Assembly (NCBI GenBank): GCA_051061015.1
Contig: JBPFEG010000029.1
Coordinates: 1-64,000 of the forward strand
DNA length: 64,000 nucleotides
Reading direction: 5' to 3'
Origin: Methylomicrobium sp051061015
GTDB lineage: Bacteria > Pseudomonadota > Gammaproteobacteria > Methylococcales > Methylomonadaceae
In this document: in pieces, positions 44,235 through 52,111 of the stretch
How positions within the stretch are numbered: the first letter of the stretch is position 1
Layout: each line of letters begins with the position of its first letter
The notes under the pieces: model-generated
Seen by the model: only the letters and a program-made list of their open reading frames with translations
The model's database searches: none
What the model was told of the DNA's origin: nothing
Translations under genes and position numbers: made by a program

Positions 44235-45911
44235 TCAAGACCATAAAGACCATCTTGCCTGAGTCAGGACGAAAATGGCGATCAGCGCATTCGTCGTCAT
44301 ATGGGCAACGACGGCGTCTCCCAACTGCCCACGGCGGTAAAGAGCCAACGCATATCCCATTCCGGCTAGAGTCCCGGCAAGCCACCGCTCATGCAGTAAT
44401 CCAAACAGTACAGACGACAGCAGAAAGGAAAGCCAGGTGAACTGGCCCAGCGGGACGCGTTCGAAGTCTTTCGCAATCAGTTTACGGATCAAGTAACCGC
44501 GGAAAGCAAGCTCTTCGGCCAAAGGCACGGCGATTACCGAGCCGAGCACACGGAAAACCAGCCAGACGGCGGCTGTTCCGCTTGTGAGTTCCGCCAGGCC
44601 TTCGGGCAATGCTGTGTTGCTGTCAGTGCCTGGCTCCAATAGTATCCAGATAATGAACACTGTCGCCCCGATGGTTGGCCCTTGCCACGCCCATTCCCAA
44701 TCGAGGCTTTTATAGCACTTGCGGAAGTAGTAAAGCGTTAGGGCGAGCACCATAACACGTAGAGGATACAGGATGTCAAAGTCGAGGGATAAAGCTGACG
44801 TTATCATCGTGGCAGCCAGCAGAACCAATAGAGGTACAAGTAGAGCAGTGGCAAGCGGCCTTGAGGATTTAACGACTCCAAAGTCTGGTTGAGTAACGGT
44901 AAAAAACTGCATCCGATTCGTTAGCGCAATCGCGCCGACTGCAATTACAGTAAAGATAATCCAACCGGCTTGGGCGTGAAACCCCTGTAGCGCAATGTCC
45001 GGGGAAAAGGAAGCCCCGATCGCTATCAGCATCGCGATGCGCACGGCGTTGGCCAGCCAGATAATTATTATCCCAAGAGGAAACAGCCAGAAGACTTGCG
45101 GAAAGCGTAGCTCTTTGCGGAACAGCCAAAGATAGATGGCGAGAAATAGCGTAATGAGTGAAATGCCTTCGATACCCGAACAGGCATAACTGACTTTGAC
45201 CTGGAAAAAAGCGGTTCCTAGAAGGAATTTCTCAGGCTGATAGACGAGGTCGGTATAAAACCAGCCCAGTATTGCATGGACAAGCTGTAAAGTCGGTGTG
45301 CCGAGAGAGTTCCAAAATTCATTTTGGCCGAGAAGGGAAATTTCAAACTGGCGAAGCATTATTATGAGTATCCAGGCGCCTATCCCCAGCAGACACCCTA
45401 TAAACAATGCCGCATACTCCTGGCGAACCAAGTTCAACCAAAAACGGCTAGGAGCCAGAGCGATCAACCATAGCAACAGTGCAACGCTTGCCAGCGCAAA
45501 CCACCCTGCAAACCAAGGCGCCGAAAGACGCTCAGGATTGCTGGGCATTCCGAAGATGAGGTGGGTAATTACCACGAACGCAGCAAGAACGAGGGCGTGG
45601 CGCACTAACCAGACCTGCCAGCGATGCCCCGCGGAATAGATATATAAATTATCGAGAATAATCTTAAGTCGGGGGCTCAGGATGAGGCAACAAGCACTCA
45701 TAATCCATAGACCGGCGGGCCAAATTTCTTTCGAAAAATGGAATAGCCATGCCGGCCAGTCGGCATCATTTGCCAAAAGGGGAGGCACTTCATACCGCGC
45801 AGTTATCCCTACGAGTTCGAACGCCGCGATTGCTAAAAGCAACGCCCAGCGCATCACAAATTGCCTCGACGTTGTCGGCACATGTCCCTGCATTACACTT
45901 TCAGAAGCCAT
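44235..45911 (-). CDS. xrtE: Exosortase E fused to CPBP protease (VPEID-CTERM system)
   Basis: The 558-residue polytopic inner-membrane protein has two enzymes in one chain. The exosortase part carries the catalytic triad: Cys244 (SYACSGIEGI), Arg291 (LANAVRIAML) and His312 (GFHAQAGW). The C-terminal CPBP/CAAX-like protease has EE-x3-R (AEELAFRGYL, Glu466-Glu467...Arg471), His507 in FGLLHERW, and the H-x3-N pair His537/Asn541 (AHMTTN). This architecture is that of exosortase E (TIGR04162), which recognises VPEID-CTERM proteins. A candidate substrate is encoded 291 bp upstream in the same direction. The expected role is cutting and processing of that surface protein during export with EPS. An internal ATG at codon 7 is an alternative start. 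Confidence 0.93.
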   Translation of the reverse strand: MASESVMQGHVPTTSRQFVMRWALLLAIAAFELVGITARYEVPPLLANDADWPAWLFHFSKEIWPAGLWIMSACCLILSPRLKIILDNLYIYSAGHRWQVWLVRHALVLAAFVVITHLIFGMPSNPERLSAPWFAGWFALASVALLLWLIALAPSRFWLNLVRQEYAALFIGCLLGIGAWILIIMLRQFEISLLGQNEFWNSLGTPTLQLVHAILGWFYTDLVYQPEKFLLGTAFFQVKVSYACSGIEGISLITLFLAIYLWLFRKELRFPQVFWLFPLGIIIIWLANAVRIAMLIAIGASFSPDIALQGFHAQAGWIIFTVIAVGAIALTNRMQFFTVTQPDFGVVKSSRPLATALLVPLLVLLAATMITSALSLDFDILYPLRVMVLALTLYYFRKCYKSLDWEWAWQGPTIGATVFIIWILLEPGTDSNTALPEGLAELTSGTAAVWLVFRVLGSVIAVPLAEELAFRGYLIRKLIAKDFERVPLGQFTWLSFLLSSVLFGLLHERWLAGTLAGMGYALALYRRGQLGDAVVAHMTTNALIAIFVLTQARWSLWS

Positions 45912-46143
45912 CGGCTAAAAATCCGGGTAAATTAATTTTGTTATGTGAAATGCTGACTCCATTAGTCCCGATCCCAATGATGTTAGGCGAAGAAAACCTG
46001 ATCATTTCGGTGACCCGCATGTGTCTTTTAGGGCTACCGGTAAAATGCCAGCATTAACGCTTACCCTTCGGCCGGTCTTTCAGGACTCTAGGTCATAGAA
46101 AGGTAAATTGCTGAAATGATGCTAGATGCAAGCTCTCGGTAGG

Positions 46144-46184
46144 ATAAAGCCGAATCAGAAAACAGCCTACTGGTCCGGCTTTAT
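46144..46184 (-). terminator. Possible terminator of the exosortase substrate gene
   Basis: ATAAAGCCG (46144-46152) and CGGCTTTAT (46176-46184) form a perfect 9-bp inverted repeat with a 23-nt loop. It begins 18 bp beyond the stop at 46203 on the minus strand. The T-tract is weak, so efficiency is uncertain. If it works, the exosortase gene would be separately transcribed. Confidence 0.4.
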
Positions 46185-46202
46185 TCTCGATACTGATGAA
46201 TG

Positions 46203-46538
46203 TTAAGAGCGTTTGGAACGACGTCTTTCGCTTGCCAGTAACAAAATTCCCGCTAGTAACGCAAGCGCACTGGTTCCGGAGGCCGCATCAATTTCTGGTG
46301 CTGTGCCGCCGTATACACTAGAACCGCCGTGACTCCAGCCGGAGTCGCTGCCCCTCTTATTAGAGGGCGAACTATGAAAGGGCGAAACGCCGTTTGGCTT
46401 GCCGAATGACTTACCGTATGAATTACCGTATGAATTACCGTAAGGTCGGAAGTGAGGCCCATCATTTGACCAGGCGTGTGAGCTGCCCATAGTCAACAAT
46501 ACAACCATTCCGCCCGTTATTATTTGTCGCATTTTCAT
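46203..46538 (-). CDS. VPEID-CTERM-type exosortase substrate
   Basis: This 111-residue exported protein is the likely substrate of the neighbouring exosortase E. It has a signal peptide (MKMRQIITGGMVVLLTMGSS, cleavage near HAWS). A Gly/Ser/Tyr/Asn-rich middle follows, with the tandem units YGNSYGNSYGKS. The C-terminal sorting signal reads APEID, then a hydrophobic helix (GTSALALLAGILLLA) and a basic tail (SERRRSKRS). Canonical signals read VPEID; Ala at the first position is a mild variant. GAGGT lies 7 nt upstream of the ATG. The three 12-bp repeat units (46408-46443) may make the middle region length-variable. Confidence 0.88.
   Translation of the reverse strand: MKMRQIITGGMVVLLTMGSSHAWSNDGPHFRPYGNSYGNSYGKSFGKPNGVSPFHSSPSNKRGSDSGWSHGGSSVYGGTAPEIDAASGTSALALLAGILLLASERRRSKRS
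46408..46443 (-). repeat. Three 12-bp units inside the exosortase substrate gene
   Basis: Plus-strand units are GACTTACCGTAT, GAATTACCGTAT and GAATTACCGTAA. Read on the minus strand they encode the repeated YGNS/YGKS tetrapeptides. Identity between adjacent units is high enough for slippage. Confidence 0.8.
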
Positions 46539-47548
46539 AAGACACCTCGCTTTCTTATTGGCTAAAAAGTCAAGCTATTAACGGCAAAATTATACTTGTG
46601 CATATAAAAGCTCTGTTATTCAAAGACGCCATGACTTCGAATTATTATTATTTTTTGATACGATAAAGACATTGGATGAATATAAAGAGTTTTTTATTTT
46701 AGTGAGCATAGATTAAATTTAGTGAAAATATATTTCCAGCTGTAAAAAATGATAGTCTTAACATAGGAAATGGATAGAGAATGGATAGTTTAAGTATCGG
46801 TTAAGGAATGGGTTTTCTATTATTTCTTTTTGCCAAACCCAGGGGGTATTCCCTGGGTCCGATAAAAAATCACTGCTCGTGTTAAGCCACGTCCGCGGCG
46901 CGTCCTTTCAGAACATTGAAAGATGCCTCGTCTTATCCGTTTAGGCCTTCTTTACAGACTGGGCGAGGCTTTGAATAAACGGGGTTTATCTGCGATGCAA
47001 GAACCATTACTGAAGCAGAAGCCATCCGGCACGAGTCTGTTCCGTTTATCGAACAGGATGGGTCGACTCGTTTTAATAAGGCAAAGGTAATCAAGGTAAT
47101 CTGCAAAAATAACGGCATCAAACTCGCACTTTTCGCCTTGACGAATGTCACATGCAAACGGTAATTTAGAATTCAGCTTCACTTTATTTAAAAATATAGG
47201 GTTGGGCTTAGAGTGCAACTAAAGCAGCAGGATATCGCTTAATATTCCAGGATTTAATGAAGGTGAGATAATGCCCGCTTCGTAATAAGGACAGTCAATC
47301 TCAAAAGGAAAAATTAACCTGTTGAAAAGCATGCTTATCAAAAGTGGTGGATTGGTATGATGAAAGGGATGAGCAGAGACCTTATTCCCCTAACCCAGGA
47401 TTTGAGCCTCCTCCTTACTTATATTCTTCGCGGCAAGTGCTGCGGATGCTGCGCGTAATTTTCCTTCCCTCGTTTTATATCAGGCAAATTTCCGGTAAGT
47501 TCGCAACTTTTGCCGTCCTATTTCCCATTCCTCAAAGCAGTTTTTTTC
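46539..47548. other. 1.0-kb spacer upstream of the exosortase substrate
   Basis: No convincing gene is seen in 1,010 bp; short frames on both strands overlap one another and lack ribosome binding sites. The part nearest the substrate is AT-rich and should hold its promoter; it carries the 18-bp sequence shared with the export operon (46738-46755). ACCCAGGG (46837-46844) and CCCTGGGT (46851-46858) form an 8-bp hairpin with a 6-nt loop but no T-tract. The remainder runs to the lipoprotein gene on the plus strand. Confidence 0.5.
46738..46755 (-). promoter_or_regulatory. Possible shared control element, copy 2
   Basis: The minus-strand reading is CTATCATTTTTTACAGCT, 200 bp upstream of the exosortase substrate start. 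It matches copy 1 at 42751-42768 at 17 of 18 bases and has the same orientation relative to its downstream gene. Confidence 0.35.
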
Positions 47549-48331
47549 ATGAATGTATCCAAAATCCGGCAAATTTTTCGCATTGCTTTGATTCTGCTAC
47601 TGGCTCTTCCATTAGTCGGCTGTATTTACTGGTGGCGCGCTTATCAAACCTATTTGCAAATGGGCGAGTTCGACCGCTATTTCAAGGTCGAAGTCGCTGA
47701 CGACTTCACTTTGCATTTCAATGAACCGATTCTCTACAGCGAAGACTTTGTCTCTCTGGCCAAGTTGCATGCGAGCGAAGAAAAGCCAACGCCGACCGGG
47801 AAGCGCTGGCGGTATTGGTTTCGTAAGGTCGACGAAAAACGCAAGCTGGTTACTCCGAAAATCGAGTTCTATTCCGATTTAACCTTTAACAGGAAGGACC
47901 GGATTACAGCCTGGTCATTTTCCCCGCTTTTTCTTGAAATCGCGCCGCCGAAACTTCTTGAGGTTTCGCTGCGTTCAATAGGAGGAGCGGATATCAATAA
48001 AGAAAAAATGCAATTGAAAGCCGACACCTCGCGTCTCGGCAAAATCGATGTGGAACTGCCGCTGAAAAACAAGGTTGTCGAAAAATTGGGCGAGCCATTA
48101 CGCATTGACAATGACATGGATCAGGAAGTCTACGTGTACCATTTCAAACTGATGACGCATGGAATCCAGGAAGGTTACGAGGACCGGGAACTGACTGTTC
48201 TCAACCTCAGCTTCGATAAAAAAACGCAGGAGTTGACCAAAATGTCGGGCCGCTTTGCCGGGCTCAAGATCTCGATCAACTACGGTAATCTGGTGGGAAA
48301 GACACCTCCGGGATCCCTGGTGTCAGGTTAG
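47549..48331 (+). CDS. Putative lipoprotein of unknown function
   Basis: The ATG at 47549 is preferred because it places a lipobox (LPLVGC, Cys25) after a basic then hydrophobic N-terminus; an upstream TTG would add 13 residues. The 260-residue product would be attached to a membrane by Cys25. The rest is mainly predicted beta structure with alternating charged residues (DDFTLHFNEPILYSEDFVSL, KIDVELPLKNKVVEKLGEPL, LTKMSGRFAGLKISINYG) and resembles no family I can name. The mature region has only that one cysteine. Neighbours give no strong clue; an EPS or envelope role is only a guess. Confidence 0.7.
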   Translation: MNVSKIRQIFRIALILLLALPLVGCIYWWRAYQTYLQMGEFDRYFKVEVADDFTLHFNEPILYSEDFVSLAKLHASEEKPTPTGKRWRYWFRKVDEKRKLVTPKIEFYSDLTFNRKDRITAWSFSPLFLEIAPPKLLEVSLRSIGGADINKEKMQLKADTSRLGKIDVELPLKNKVVEKLGEPLRIDNDMDQEVYVYHFKLMTHGIQEGYEDRELTVLNLSFDKKTQELTKMSGRFAGLKISINYGNLVGKTPPGSLVSG

Positions 48332-48523
48332 CTGGAGAGGCTAGGTATTTATACTGATTGTGCAGGAATTGAACAAAGCAAAAAATAGCAGTCAGCATCG
48401 GCAAAAGATTTACAATAAAGCGCAGGGGTTCGAGCTTAGGTATGAAAATTTAAAGTCTTTTGAATTTCAAAAGAAAAAATATCTGGGCTTTATTTGGTAA
48501 ACATCAAAAAGAGGTAAATCATC

Positions 48524-48880
48524 ATGCAAATCCCGTTACAGATCATTTTTCGAGGAATCGAACCTTCAGAGGCGGTTGAGGCCAGAATTCGAGAAAAAGC
48601 CAGCAAGCTTGAGAAATTTCATTCGCACATTATGAGTTGTAAGGTCGCGGTGGAATCTGGGCATCATCATCACCATCAAGGCAATCTGTACCATATTCGC
48701 ATCGACATCACTACGCCGGGCAAAGAAATCGTAACCAGTCGTGAGCGCCATGAGAATCAGGCGCATGAGGATGTATATGTCGCCATCCGCGACGCATTCA
48801 ATGCCGCAGCAAGACAGCTTGAAGACTATGTTCGCATGCAGCGCGGCGAAGTTAAAACCCATTCAATACCGGTAGAATGA
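48524..48880 (+). CDS. hpf: Ribosome hibernation-promoting factor/RaiA family
   Basis: The 118-residue protein matches the HPF/YfiA (RaiA) family: IFRGIEPSEAVEARIREKAS, SCKVAVESG, a His/Gln-rich loop, then YHIRIDITTPGKEIVTSRE and YVAIRDAFNAAARQLEDYV. These proteins bind the ribosomal A/P-site region and promote inactive 70S or 100S ribosomes in stationary phase. It is the short form without the long HPF dimerisation tail. AAGAGGT precedes the ATG. A small palindrome (CTTTTGA/TCAAAAG, 48457-48473) lies 50 bp upstream and may be regulatory. Confidence 0.88.
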   Translation: MQIPLQIIFRGIEPSEAVEARIREKASKLEKFHSHIMSCKVAVESGHHHHHQGNLYHIRIDITTPGKEIVTSRERHENQAHEDVYVAIRDAFNAAARQLEDYVRMQRGEVKTHSIPVE

Positions 48881-48963
48881 GCTGAATTCGAGAAGAGGCA
48901 GTAGATGAAGTTCTTCATTATTGCTAAAAGCGAATAAATAGAAGCTATAAAGCAATTCACCCT

Positions 48964-48993
48964 TTCCCGCGCCTGCAGAACGCAGCGCGGGAA
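48964..48993. terminator. GC-rich hairpin downstream of hpf
   Basis: TTCCCGCGCCTGC pairs with GCAGCGCGGGAA: 12 pairs with one bulged C and a 5-nt loop. It lies 83 bp beyond the hpf stop. The stem is strong but no T-tract follows, so it could terminate through another mechanism or be structural. Confidence 0.45.
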
Positions 48994-49509
48994 GGTCTGC
49001 ATTAAAAATTCGGACTGCGACGCCCCGGAACTAAACCGGCAGGTGTATATTTTAATCAATTCAATAGCTTGAGTTAGAGGCGCTACTCCCTTTACTGATA
49101 TGGCAATCCCTTTCACTCGCTGATAGAGGATTGTTCCCTTAGGCTAGTAAAATCGAGCCGTTCCGAGAATTTACCGTAACCAGCCCCTCATTTGCCTGAA
49201 TCCTGGCCTGCTTGCCCACCGTGTGATGTGTGCTTTCGAAAGCGTCGGGGATGGTATTCATCAATTCGTTCGACTGGTCGGATATGGGCAAATTGTTTCT
49301 TGCTGTGGTTGCGGCCTGTTGCGCCAGAATTTGCGATTCGATCAGATAAGCTTTCTTTTTGTTGCGCGGCGACGCCAGTCATCGCTTAGCTTTAGCTGGA
49401 TTATCCCTGTGGATTGGATGAGTTTCGGGAATGCTTTCCTTGCTGCCAATTTTTTTGGGGCTGAATGTCGCTTCGAATTTTAATGGCGTATCATCTCGAT
49501 TAGGCATAA

Positions 49510-49544
49510 AAAAACCCGCTAAGCCAGAAGACTTGCGGGTTTTT
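49510..49544 (-). terminator. Bidirectional intrinsic terminator of tRNA-Leu
   Basis: AAAAACCCGC (49510-49519) and GCGGGTTTTT (49535-49544) form a perfect 10-bp stem with a 15-nt loop, with A- and T-runs on the outside in both directions. It lies 31 bp downstream of the tRNA 3' end on the minus strand. Confidence 0.8.
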
Positions 49545-49575
49545 GGAGTTCTTTGCGCGGCTCTGAACCATAACC

Positions 49576-49662
49576 TGGTACCGAGGGTCGGAATCGAACC
49601 GACACGATGTCACCATCACCGGATTTTGAATCCGGCGCGTCTACCAGTTCCGCCACCCCGGC
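49576..49662 (-). tRNA. tRNA-Leu (anticodon CAA)
   Basis: The minus strand folds as an 87-nt class II tRNA with encoded CCA (49576-49578). The 5' acceptor GCCGGGG pairs with CCTCGGT, allowing G-T pairs. The D arm contains GGCGGAACTGGTAGACGC. The anticodon stem GCCGGATTCAAAATCCGGT presents CAA at 49628-49626, followed by a long variable arm and the T arm GGTTCGATTCC. It should read UUG leucine codons. A terminator follows it. Confidence 0.95.
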
Positions 49663-49747
49663 AAAGAAGCGATATTATAATGAAATCATTTTCCTATTGG
49701 CAAGTATTTTTTTAAAATGGAGGGCCAAGATACCTGACTGAGTGTTC

Positions 49748-50773
49748 ATGAAGAAAAGCGACTTTTTTTACCATTTGCCCGAAAGCCTGATTGCCCAGCA
49801 TCCGCTGCCGGAGAGGCAGGCCAGCCGGCTATTGTGCATGCGGGCTCCCGGCTGGCAGATAGAAGACCGAAAGTTCACTGATTTTATCGAGCTGATCGAA
49901 GAAAAGGACTTGTTGGTATTTAACGATACCCGCGTGATGCCTGCCCGGCTATTCGGCCATAAATTGACGGGCGGCAAGGTCGAAATCCTGATCGAGCGGA
50001 TACAGGATGCTCATCGTGCAGTCGCGCATGTCAGAGCTAGCAAGGCGCCGAAGCCAGGTACGGTGATTGAGCTGGATCAGTCTCATCAATGCAGGGTTTT
50101 GGGAAGAGCCGGCGATCTGTTTGAACTTGAATTCGATGCGGCCGCGCCGCTTCCGGAAATATTGGAACAAATCGGCCATGTGCCGCTGCCGCCTTATATC
50201 AGCCGCGCTGACGAACAGGAAGACTTAAGCCGATACCAAACGGTTTTCGCGAAGCAGCCGGGTGCAGTGGCGGCGCCAACGGCAGGGCTGCATTTCGATC
50301 TGGAGGCGATGGAGAGGATTGCGGCGAAAGGCGTTGCGACCGCTTTTGTGACTTTACACGTCGGCAGCGGCACGTTTCAGCCGGTTCGGGCCGAAAACCT
50401 GGTCGATCATGTAATGCATCAGGAATTTTTCGCAGTTTCTCCCGAAACAGTGGCTGCGGTCAGGCAGGCCCGTGAGCGCGGCGGACGGGTCATCGCGATT
50501 GGCACGACCGCGGTCAGGGCGCTGGAGTCGGCTAGTCGAAGCGGTGAACTGGAAGCGGGCTGCGGCGATACCAATCTGTTTATTACGCCGGGTTACCGTT
50601 TTCATAGCGTGGACGCGCTGCTGACCAATTTTCATTTGCCCGAGTCCACCCTCCTGATGCTGGTCTCGGCCTTTGCAGGGTATGAAACGATTATGAAAGC
50701 CTATCGGCATGCGATCGAGCAATCGTACCGTTTTTTCAGTTATGGCGACGCGATGTTTTTGACTCGAATTTAG
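49748..50773 (+). CDS. queA: S-adenosylmethionine:tRNA ribosyltransferase-isomerase
   Basis: The 341-residue protein transfers and isomerises the ribosyl group of SAM onto preQ1-modified tRNA, giving epoxyqueuosine in the wobble position of certain tRNAs. Family motifs include DFFYHLPESLIAQHPLPER, LLVFNDTRVMPARLFG, YQTVFAKQPGAVAAPTAGLH, TLHVGSGTFQPVR and NFHLPESTLLMLVSAFAG. ATG 49748 gives the usual queA start; a GTG two codons earlier is also in frame. The gene overlaps the convergent regulator by 4 bp. No tgt or other queuosine gene is next to it. Confidence 0.95.
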   Translation: MKKSDFFYHLPESLIAQHPLPERQASRLLCMRAPGWQIEDRKFTDFIELIEEKDLLVFNDTRVMPARLFGHKLTGGKVEILIERIQDAHRAVAHVRASKAPKPGTVIELDQSHQCRVLGRAGDLFELEFDAAAPLPEILEQIGHVPLPPYISRADEQEDLSRYQTVFAKQPGAVAAPTAGLHFDLEAMERIAAKGVATAFVTLHVGSGTFQPVRAENLVDHVMHQEFFAVSPETVAAVRQARERGGRVIAIGTTAVRALESASRSGELEAGCGDTNLFITPGYRFHSVDALLTNFHLPESTLLMLVSAFAGYETIMKAYRHAIEQSYRFFSYGDAMFLTRI

Positions 50774-51432
50774 TCGTCTGACTCATCTTCTAAACGCTTC
50801 CGTGGGTCCGGTTTGATAATGAATTTGCAGACGCCTCCGCCTTTGGCCATGCACTCAAAGTGAACAATTTCATGGCCGAGCAGCGTTGTTATCAAGGTTC
50901 TGTCAAACTCGCACACTTCCTGAAATTTTTGCGCCAGGTCGTGGTAAACGCAGTTGACAGCCTCGACCGATGATAGTTGGCCGTTCGCTGTATTCATCCG
51001 GGCCTTGAAGCCGAGCTCATTCATCACACGGATCAGCTCGGCAAGCCGCTCCTGGTCTGACTTGCCGACGAATTGCGGCAGTAATCCTTTCGCCAACGAG
51101 TCCGCCAGGTCATGCAGATAGCGTTCTAATGACTCCGGCCCCATTTCCTGCCGTAATTTTGTCAGGATCAATTCGGAAAACCACGCATATTGTTTTTGAA
51201 AACTGTTGACGCCGGCTTCGGTCAATACAAACACCCGCACCGGACGTCCCGCCGTCTTATTTAGCATGCCGGTTTTGACATAGCCATCCCGTTCCAGCTT
51301 GTCGATATGCTGCTGCACGGCGTTGCGTGAAATCGACACCATGCCCGCCATTTCGTCAATGCTTAGTCCGGTTTTATTTTTGAGCAACAGTTCAAGAATT
51401 TGAGATTGCCTGGAGCTTATACTTTCCGCCAT
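50770..51432 (-). CDS. HTH regulator with putative Fe-S cluster, SufR/COG2345-like
   Basis: The 220-residue protein starts with a winged helix-turn-helix (SISSRQSQILELLLKN, MVSISRNAVQQHIDKLERDG, GRPVRVFVLTEAGVNSF). The C-terminal half has four conserved-looking cysteines: Cys-x12-Cys (NCVYHDLAQKFQEVC), then Cys in HFECMAKG and Cys in GVCKFII. This arrangement resembles the SufR/COG2345 group, in which cysteines bind an Fe-S cluster that senses redox state or NO. Cluster binding is inferred. It is divergent from the truncated hemoglobin gene at 51681 and probably controls that unit. Confidence 0.72.
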   Translation of the reverse strand: MAESISSRQSQILELLLKNKTGLSIDEMAGMVSISRNAVQQHIDKLERDGYVKTGMLNKTAGRPVRVFVLTEAGVNSFQKQYAWFSELILTKLRQEMGPESLERYLHDLADSLAKGLLPQFVGKSDQERLAELIRVMNELGFKARMNTANGQLSSVEAVNCVYHDLAQKFQEVCEFDRTLITTLLGHEIVHFECMAKGGGVCKFIIKPDPRKRLEDESDD

Positions 51433-51566
51433 AAAAGCCTGCTCATTTTAAGGGATTAAAGCCCATCATATCAAATCCTAGCCGTCTCGACTACGAAATC
51501 GCAACTTTCATAAAAGCCGGGAAGCGCCAAGATTCAGGATTGAAATTTTTCCCATCATTTATAACA

Positions 51567-51598
51567 TTTAACTTGCAAAACTGTAATATCTAGTTAAA
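51567..51598. promoter_or_regulatory. Inverted repeat in the regulator/hemoglobin spacer
   Basis: TTTAACT (51567-51573) and AGTTAAA (51592-51598) are perfect 7-bp arms separated by 18 bp. The repeat lies about 80 bp before the hemoglobin start and 135 bp before the divergent regulator. The size and position fit an operator or a promoter-binding dimer site for the regulator. There is no further support. Confidence 0.3.
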
Positions 51599-51680
51599 AT
51601 TACTTTGCGTTTTTCTTTCAAGTTTCGAAGAAATTCGCACCAGAAGAACAATTTATTTTTACATGAGCTAGGTATCGACA

Positions 51681-52049
51681 ATGAGCAATTCACTCTACGA
51701 AAGAATCGGCGGCGAAGCCGCAGTCAGCGCCGCAGTGGATCTTTTTTACCGCAAGGTCCTGAACGACCATCGGATTAACCGATTTTTCGATTCGACTGAT
51801 ATGGACAGCCAAATCGCCAAGCAAAAAGCGTTTTTTACTTATGCATTCGGCGGGCCGAACAATTATACCGGTAAAGACATGCGCAGTGCGCACGCGAAGC
51901 TCGTCAAAATGGGCATGAACGGCTCGCATTTCGATGCGGTGATGGAACACTTGGGTGCCACGTTGCACGAGCTGAACGTACCCGAAGAGTTGATTGCCGA
52001 AGCCGCCGGCATCGCCCTCAGTGCGCGTTCGGATGTCCTGGGCTTGTAA
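51681..52049 (+). CDS. glbN: Group I truncated hemoglobin
   Basis: The 122-residue protein is a 2-on-2 globin. It aligns by eye with cyanobacterial GlbN: SLYERIGGEAAVSAAVDLFY, AFFTYAFGGPNNYTGKDM, then RSAHAKL with proximal His71 and GSHFDAV. The B10 position is Tyr23, with Gln and Lys residues in the distal E helix. Such proteins bind O2 and often act in NO dioxygenation or oxygen delivery. The following reductase could re-reduce the haem iron. It is divergent from the Fe-S-type regulator and lies 62 bp before the reductase gene, suggesting one functional unit. Confidence 0.9.
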   Translation: MSNSLYERIGGEAAVSAAVDLFYRKVLNDHRINRFFDSTDMDSQIAKQKAFFTYAFGGPNNYTGKDMRSAHAKLVKMGMNGSHFDAVMEHLGATLHELNVPEELIAEAAGIALSARSDVLGL

Positions 52050-52111
52050 ATGAGCGATTGCAAGCCGTGATTTGTTAAGCGAATCACGGCTTGGCCTTGT
52101 AAGGAGGTTAT

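Larger units (their letters stand above)
48881..49575. other. Spacer between hpf and tRNA-Leu
   Basis: The 695-bp region has two hairpins (48964-48993 and 49510-49544, listed separately). Its short frames on both strands have no ribosome binding site, family resemblance or codon bias, and I do not call any of them. Confidence 0.5.

Noticed and set aside
46837..46858. Hairpin ACCCAGGG/CCCTGGGT as an intrinsic terminator
   Set aside because: Stem is fine but no T-tract follows on either strand, and no gene ends nearby.
46933..47218. Overlapping minus-strand short reading frames (about 74 and 88 codons)
   Set aside because: They overlap one another in different frames, lack ribosome binding sites and resemble no family; treated as non-coding spacer.
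47344..47700. Plus-strand 118-codon frame overlapping the lipoprotein gene
   Set aside because: Overlaps the lipobox-bearing gene at 47549 in another frame and has no recognisable domain; the lipoprotein frame is clearly better.
49188..49483. Short frames on both strands between hpf and tRNA-Leu
   Set aside because: No ribosome binding site, domain or codon pattern; low-complexity translations.
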